Origin: an uncultured Pelagibacteraceae bacterium
GTDB taxonomy: Bacteria > Pseudomonadota > Alphaproteobacteria > Pelagibacterales > Pelagibacteraceae
Assembly: GCA_902566945.1 (NCBI GenBank)
Contig: CACFKZ010000007.1
Location: 1 to 48,156, forward strand
DNA: 48,156 bases
Direction of reading: 5' to 3'
Shown here: in pieces, positions 44,553 through 48,156 of the stretch
Layout of the letters: the number at the start of each line of letters is the position of its first letter
Position numbering within the stretch: the first letter of the stretch is position 1
Position numbers and translations under genes: made by a program
Notes under the pieces: model-generated
The model's database searches: none
What the model was told of the DNA's origin: nothing
What the model saw: only the letters and a program-made list of their open reading frames with translations

Positions 44553-46455
44553 GAGATCTAATCTCCTCTATAGATTCTGGATTTAATAGCGTTGATAAAT
44601 CACCTGGATCTTGGTTTGCTAAACATGATTTTATAACTCTTCTCATAATTTTCATATTTCTTGTTTTAGGCAAATCTTTTACAAAAATTACTTTATCAGG
44701 CTTAAATGATTTCCCTAAATCTTTTATAACTAAATCTTCAAAAAAACTTTCTTTTTGATCATTATTTTCTGCAGGAACTATAGATAAAATAATTTTTGAC
44801 CCTTTATTTTCGTCAGGTATTCCAACAGCAGCAACCTCTTTTGCTTTTCCACTTTTTACTATAACACTCTCTAGCTCAGAAGGACCTATTCTTTTACCTG
44901 ATACTTTAATAGTATCATCAGATCTTCCATGTAAATACCAATGACCATCAGCATCTCTACTTGCAAGATCACCATGCACCCAATAATCTTTAATTACACT
45001 CCAATAATTATCGATATAACGCTTATCGTCATTCCATAAACTTTTCGTTAATCCGATTGATGATTTTCTCATGACCAATTCGCCCATTTCATTGGTAGAA
45101 ACTTTTTTTCCATCTAAATTTAAGATGTCTGCGCTCATTCCGGGAATGGGAGCATTAAAAGATCCGACCTTAAAAGGACGATGTAAACAACAATGCAAAA
45201 TAGAACCAGAAACTTCAGTGCCCCCAGCTGAATTCATAATAGGAACTTTAGATTTCCCTATTACTTGAAATAACCATTTCCAAGGTTTTTCCGTCCAAGG
45301 TTCTCCCCCAGTACAAATCATTCTTAATGAGCTTAAATCTAAATCTTTAAAAAGTTTTTCATCTTTAATCATTTGTGCTCTGATGAGAGCAGGGGAAAGC
45401 TCTGTCCAGGAGACCTTATATTTTTCTATAAGTTTCCAAAAACGAACCTCATCAGGAAAATCAGGCACGCCCTCAGCGATTACCATTTGCGCTCCGTGTG
45501 TAGAAGCTATTGTTGCAGACTTAGAACCCACCATCCATCCCATATCAGCCATACACAAATGAATATCAGTTTGTTTAAAGTCTGCTAAAACTCCTTCATC
45601 AAATGACATCTTAGCAACTAAACCAATGTGAGTATAAACACATCCTTTGGGTTTTCCGGTTGTACCTGATGTAAAGTGGATAATAGCAGGATCTTCAGCA
45701 TCAGTTTCCTCTGTCTTTAAATTATCAGAAACATTTTGAAAATTTTCCCAATTAAAGATTTTCTTTCCTTTCTCTTTTCCCAATAAAAAAATTTTTTCTA
45801 AAGAAATGACTTGATCTAATTCATTTTTGATTTGATCAAACATTCTTATTTCTTTCGCTTTTCTAAATGTTTTCTCAACTGTAAATATACCTTTAGCTTT
45901 TGCTATGTTGAGTCTTTCAATAACTGCCTTTGATCCATATCCAGAAAATAAAGGTAGCACCACACACCCAATTTTTAAAATAGCAAAGTAAGCAATGTAA
46001 GTTTCTATAAATTGAGGCATGTAAAGTGCGATTACATCCCCTTTTTTAAAACCATTTATTTTTAAAGTATTCCCAACCTTTGAGATTTGCTTATCAAATT
46101 CTTTATAAGTAATTGAACTTTCTTTGCCATCTTCTCTTTCAGCATAAATAAAAGTGTTTTTGAAAAATTCTCTATCTTTATGTCGATCAATACAATTTAG
46201 AACTATATTAGTTTTTCCCTCTATACACCATCTAGTCCAAGGAATACCTTTTGAATCATCTAATATTTTTGAATAGGGTTTATAAAATTTTAAATCTGAA
46301 AATTTGATTACATTGTCCCATAACCATCCAGGATCAGAAAAACTTTTTTTCTCAAGCTCATCGTAATTTTTTAAGTTACAATGTTGTATAAACTTAGTTA
46401 GTTTTGAATTTTCAATTAGTTCTTTTGATGGTTGCCAAATAATTTCTTTAGACAC
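44542..46455 (-). CDS. Acyl-CoA synthetase (AMP-forming, acetyl-CoA-synthetase-like)
   Basis: A 637-residue adenylating enzyme that activates a carboxylic acid to its CoA thioester. The N-terminal part (WQPSKELIENSKLTKF, then GIPWTRWCIEGKTNI) is of the acetyl-CoA/acetoacetyl-CoA synthetase type. The P-loop FTSGTTGKPKG is at 261-271, and GGTEVSG and YWVHGDLASRDADGHWYLHG follow. The C-terminal catalytic lysine is K602 in RNMKIMRR, where the usual glycine before it is Met. The start is GTG 46455, 5 bp after the upstream gene, with AAGG just before it. It resembles plant-type acyl-activating enzymes of unknown substrate. It should feed the CoA-dependent enzymes encoded downstream. Confidence 0.87.
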   Translation of the reverse strand: MSKEIIWQPSKELIENSKLTKFIQHCNLKNYDELEKKSFSDPGWLWDNVIKFSDLKFYKPYSKILDDSKGIPWTRWCIEGKTNIVLNCIDRHKDREFFKNTFIYAEREDGKESSITYKEFDKQISKVGNTLKINGFKKGDVIALYMPQFIETYIAYFAILKIGCVVLPLFSGYGSKAVIERLNIAKAKGIFTVEKTFRKAKEIRMFDQIKNELDQVISLEKIFLLGKEKGKKIFNWENFQNVSDNLKTEETDAEDPAIIHFTSGTTGKPKGCVYTHIGLVAKMSFDEGVLADFKQTDIHLCMADMGWMVGSKSATIASTHGAQMVIAEGVPDFPDEVRFWKLIEKYKVSWTELSPALIRAQMIKDEKLFKDLDLSSLRMICTGGEPWTEKPWKWLFQVIGKSKVPIMNSAGGTEVSGSILHCCLHRPFKVGSFNAPIPGMSADILNLDGKKVSTNEMGELVMRKSSIGLTKSLWNDDKRYIDNYWSVIKDYWVHGDLASRDADGHWYLHGRSDDTIKVSGKRIGPSELESVIVKSGKAKEVAAVGIPDENKGSKIILSIVPAENNDQKESFFEDLVIKDLGKSFKPDKVIFVKDLPKTRNMKIMRRVIKSCLANQDPGDLSTLLNPESIEEIRSHAI

Positions 46456-46460
46456 AGGCC

Positions 46461-47405
46461 TTATACGTACATACCCTCTTTTATCTTAATAATATTATAC
46501 ATGAGATCATTTAAAGGCGTCTTAATCCCATGCTTTTTTCCAATTTTAGAAACAGCTCCACTTATGAAATCAATTTCTGTTTTTCTATGCTTTACAACAT
46601 CAAATGCCATAGATGATTTATTAGTTTGTCTTGAGTCTACTATTCTATTGAACATTTCTAAACAATCGCTTTCACTAACATCAACTCCATCGGCTTTAGC
46701 TACTTCTCTAGTTTCAAGGATTATATCCTTACCTAATTTTCGAGACATAGTCTGATTTTTATTAGAAATGTATAAATCTGTATGATGTAAATCAAATATT
46801 GCTGATAATGGACCAATTGCTGTTAAAGCAAATAATTTCATCCATTTTCTTCTTTTGATATTTTCTTCTGCAATAGTTTCTAGGCCATGTGCAGTAAAAG
46901 TTTCAGCTAAATCTTTTACTCTATCGCTTGAACCACCTTCGTATTCACCAATCCATGAAGGCAAACTTGCGTGGTTTTGGATTATTCCAGGACCTTGAAT
47001 ACTAGAGGCTTGTGTTGTTGATCCACCTAAAACTTTTTCTTTACCAGCTATTTTTTGCATGATTTCTTCATGCCCAATGCCATTTTGAAATGACATCAGC
47101 ATTGTATTATCACCAATAATATTTTTTGAATTAGATAAAGCTTGCTCTAAAGCTGTAGCTTTACACATAATAATTATTGCATCGACTGGCTTTAATGTTT
47201 TTGGATCAGTTGTAGCATGGATTTTAATTGTTCTATCTCCGCCATGACCCATCATTTTTAAACCTTTACTATTAATTTCGTCTACATGTTCTTTCCAAAC
47301 ATCAATAAGATGAACCTCTAAACCTTTTTCAGCTAACAACCCGCCGAAAAGACAGCCCATAGCACCAGCACCTAATACTGCAACTTTTGTATCTTTCTTT
47401 ATCAT
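46461..47405 (-). CDS. Ketopantoate-reductase-family (ApbA/PanE) oxidoreductase
   Basis: A 314-residue NAD(P)H-dependent reductase. The Rossmann motif GAGAMG is at 12-17, FQNGIGHEE at about 106-114, catalytic K190 in KWMKL, and SSMAFDVVKHRKTEIDFISG in the C-terminal helical domain. The Asn normally four residues after the lysine is Leu, and the following NP-type Asn is Gly, so pantoate specificity is doubtful. Its place between a transporter gene and an acyl-CoA synthetase gene suggests a 2-oxo- or 2-hydroxyacid of the catabolic pathway as substrate. It overlaps the permease gene by one base. Confidence 0.82.
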   Translation of the reverse strand: MIKKDTKVAVLGAGAMGCLFGGLLAEKGLEVHLIDVWKEHVDEINSKGLKMMGHGGDRTIKIHATTDPKTLKPVDAIIIMCKATALEQALSNSKNIIGDNTMLMSFQNGIGHEEIMQKIAGKEKVLGGSTTQASSIQGPGIIQNHASLPSWIGEYEGGSSDRVKDLAETFTAHGLETIAEENIKRRKWMKLFALTAIGPLSAIFDLHHTDLYISNKNQTMSRKLGKDIILETREVAKADGVDVSESDCLEMFNRIVDSRQTNKSSMAFDVVKHRKTEIDFISGAVSKIGKKHGIKTPLNDLMYNIIKIKEGMYV

Positions 47406-48156
47406 TAAGCTTTCATTTTTACTTGAACACCAAAGAAGCCTGTTGGTTTGATCATTAAAACAACTATCATTAGTAAAAAGGCGTATAAATCTTTGTGACT
47501 TCCAGAAATATAAAAAGATGAGGCTGTTTCAAATATTCCAACTGTAAAACCTCCAACTATTGCACCAGGCAGATTACCAAAACCACCTACGACCGCAGCA
47601 GCAAAAGCTTTCATAAGAATAATGTAACCCATGAATACAACAACTTGATAAGTTGGGCCTACTAAAGTTCCTCCAATACCTGCTATGGCACAAGCAATAC
47701 CAAAAATAATTGATATGTATAGTGGCACGTTTATTCCTACTAGATTTGAAACATCTTTAGAGTAAGCTACGGCTCTAATACCTAATCCCATTTTTGTTTT
47801 ATTCAAAAAGAACCAAAGACCCGCTGCTACAGATAAACCAACTACAATCATCCAAATATAAGTAATCGGTAAAAACAGTCCTCCAATTTCCATTGGCAAA
47901 CCTAATTCTGCAGGGAAGGGTTTTGCTACTGGATTCCAAATTAAATAAGCAACATTAATTAAAACTACTGAAAGACCAAATCCACATATGATTATTCCCA
48001 TTCCAGCTACTGTGTAACCACCACCTTTTTTTGTTAGAGGTCTTAAGAAAACTCTTTCAATAAAAACCCCAAATAAACCCATTGAAACAAAGGCTGTAAA
48101 CAAACAAACGACATAAATTATCCAACCATAAGCTTCAGGAAATATATTAAAAATCC
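47405..48156 (-). CDS. livH: Branched-chain amino acid-type ABC transporter permease, LivH-like (5' end outside window)
   Basis: About 250 residues are visible; the frame stays open to the right edge (through FPEAYGWIIYVVC), so the N-terminal quarter is missing. Features are the ERVFLRPL segment, seen in LivH after its second or third span, then GMGIIICGFGLSVVL, GIRAVAYSKDVSNLVGINV (the EAA-like ATPase-contact loop) and AAAVVGGFGNLPGAIVGG near the end. Five to six hydrophobic segments remain. LivH-type permeases work with LivM, LivG, LivF and a binding protein, and import amino acids, amides, urea, or aromatic and other carboxylates. Being first in the visible operon, it suggests substrate uptake. 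Confidence 0.9.
   Translation of the reverse strand, partial: IFNIFPEAYGWIIYVVCLFTAFVSMGLFGVFIERVFLRPLTKKGGGYTVAGMGIIICGFGLSVVLINVAYLIWNPVAKPFPAELGLPMEIGGLFLPITYIWMIVVGLSVAAGLWFFLNKTKMGLGIRAVAYSKDVSNLVGINVPLYISIIFGIACAIAGIGGTLVGPTYQVVVFMGYIILMKAFAAAVVGGFGNLPGAIVGGFTVGIFETASSFYISGSHKDLYAFLLMIVVLMIKPTGFFGVQVKMKA

Noticed and set aside
46432..46755. A plus-strand 107-residue ORF
   Set aside because: It lies antisense to the ketopantoate-reductase-like gene, which has clear family motifs. The plus-strand translation resembles nothing and has no ribosome-binding site.
1..48156. CRISPR arrays, insertion sequences, prophage or integron elements
   Set aside because: No regularly spaced repeats, transposase or integrase motifs or terminal inverted repeats were seen in the intergenic space, which is very limited.

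Overview
The window looks like a chromosomal segment of a streamlined, AT-rich marine alphaproteobacterium of the SAR11/Pelagibacter type. The evidence is a very low G+C content with heavy use of AAA and ATT codons, almost no intergenic DNA, and 1-17 bp gene overlaps nearly everywhere. The gene orders are also alphaproteobacterial: nuoA-N, birA, coaX, rnj, a DUF1467 gene, proS, lolC, lolD, dnaE; and rpsB, tsf, frr, uppS, cdsA, dxr, bamA, skp, lpxD, fabZ, lpxA, lpxI, lpxB. No insertion sequence, prophage, CRISPR array, attachment site or rRNA was seen. No gene-free stretch exceeds about 160 bp.

Layout. Positions 1-2086 hold the 3' part of a cupin plus C-methyltransferase fusion gene, probably for surface sugars, and a convergent zinc-ribbon membrane protein gene. 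Positions 2187-2347 carry tRNA-Val(UAC) and tRNA-Asp(GUC). Positions 2508-16379 are the complete 14-gene complex I operon. Its nuoL is split by a one-base frameshift at a run of eight A. Positions 16379-26243 hold cofactor (birA, coaX), RNA decay (rnj), tRNA charging (proS), lipoprotein export (lolC, lolD) and replication (dnaE) genes. A short non-coding block at 26244-26361 carries a promoter candidate and a folded, probably autoregulatory rpsB leader. Positions 26362-38970 run from translation factors through isoprenoid and phospholipid synthesis to outer-membrane assembly and lipid A synthesis, with a periplasmic PQQ-type sugar dehydrogenase gene placed between lpxI and lpxB.

The right end (38972-48156, minus strand) is different: a tightly overlapping run of nine genes transcribed right to left and still open at the window edge. 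In transcription order it encodes a LivH-type permease (partial), a ketopantoate-reductase-like enzyme, an acyl-CoA synthetase, a MenB/BadI-like crotonase, an enolase-superfamily enzyme, a short CitE/HpcH-type lyase and three different Gfo/Idh/MocA dehydrogenases. This set reads as an uptake and catabolic pathway for a carboxylated, possibly cyclic or polyhydroxylated compound. I do not recognise it as a described pathway, and it is the best candidate here for something new. All functions are inferred by reading motifs and family resemblance; no search was run.
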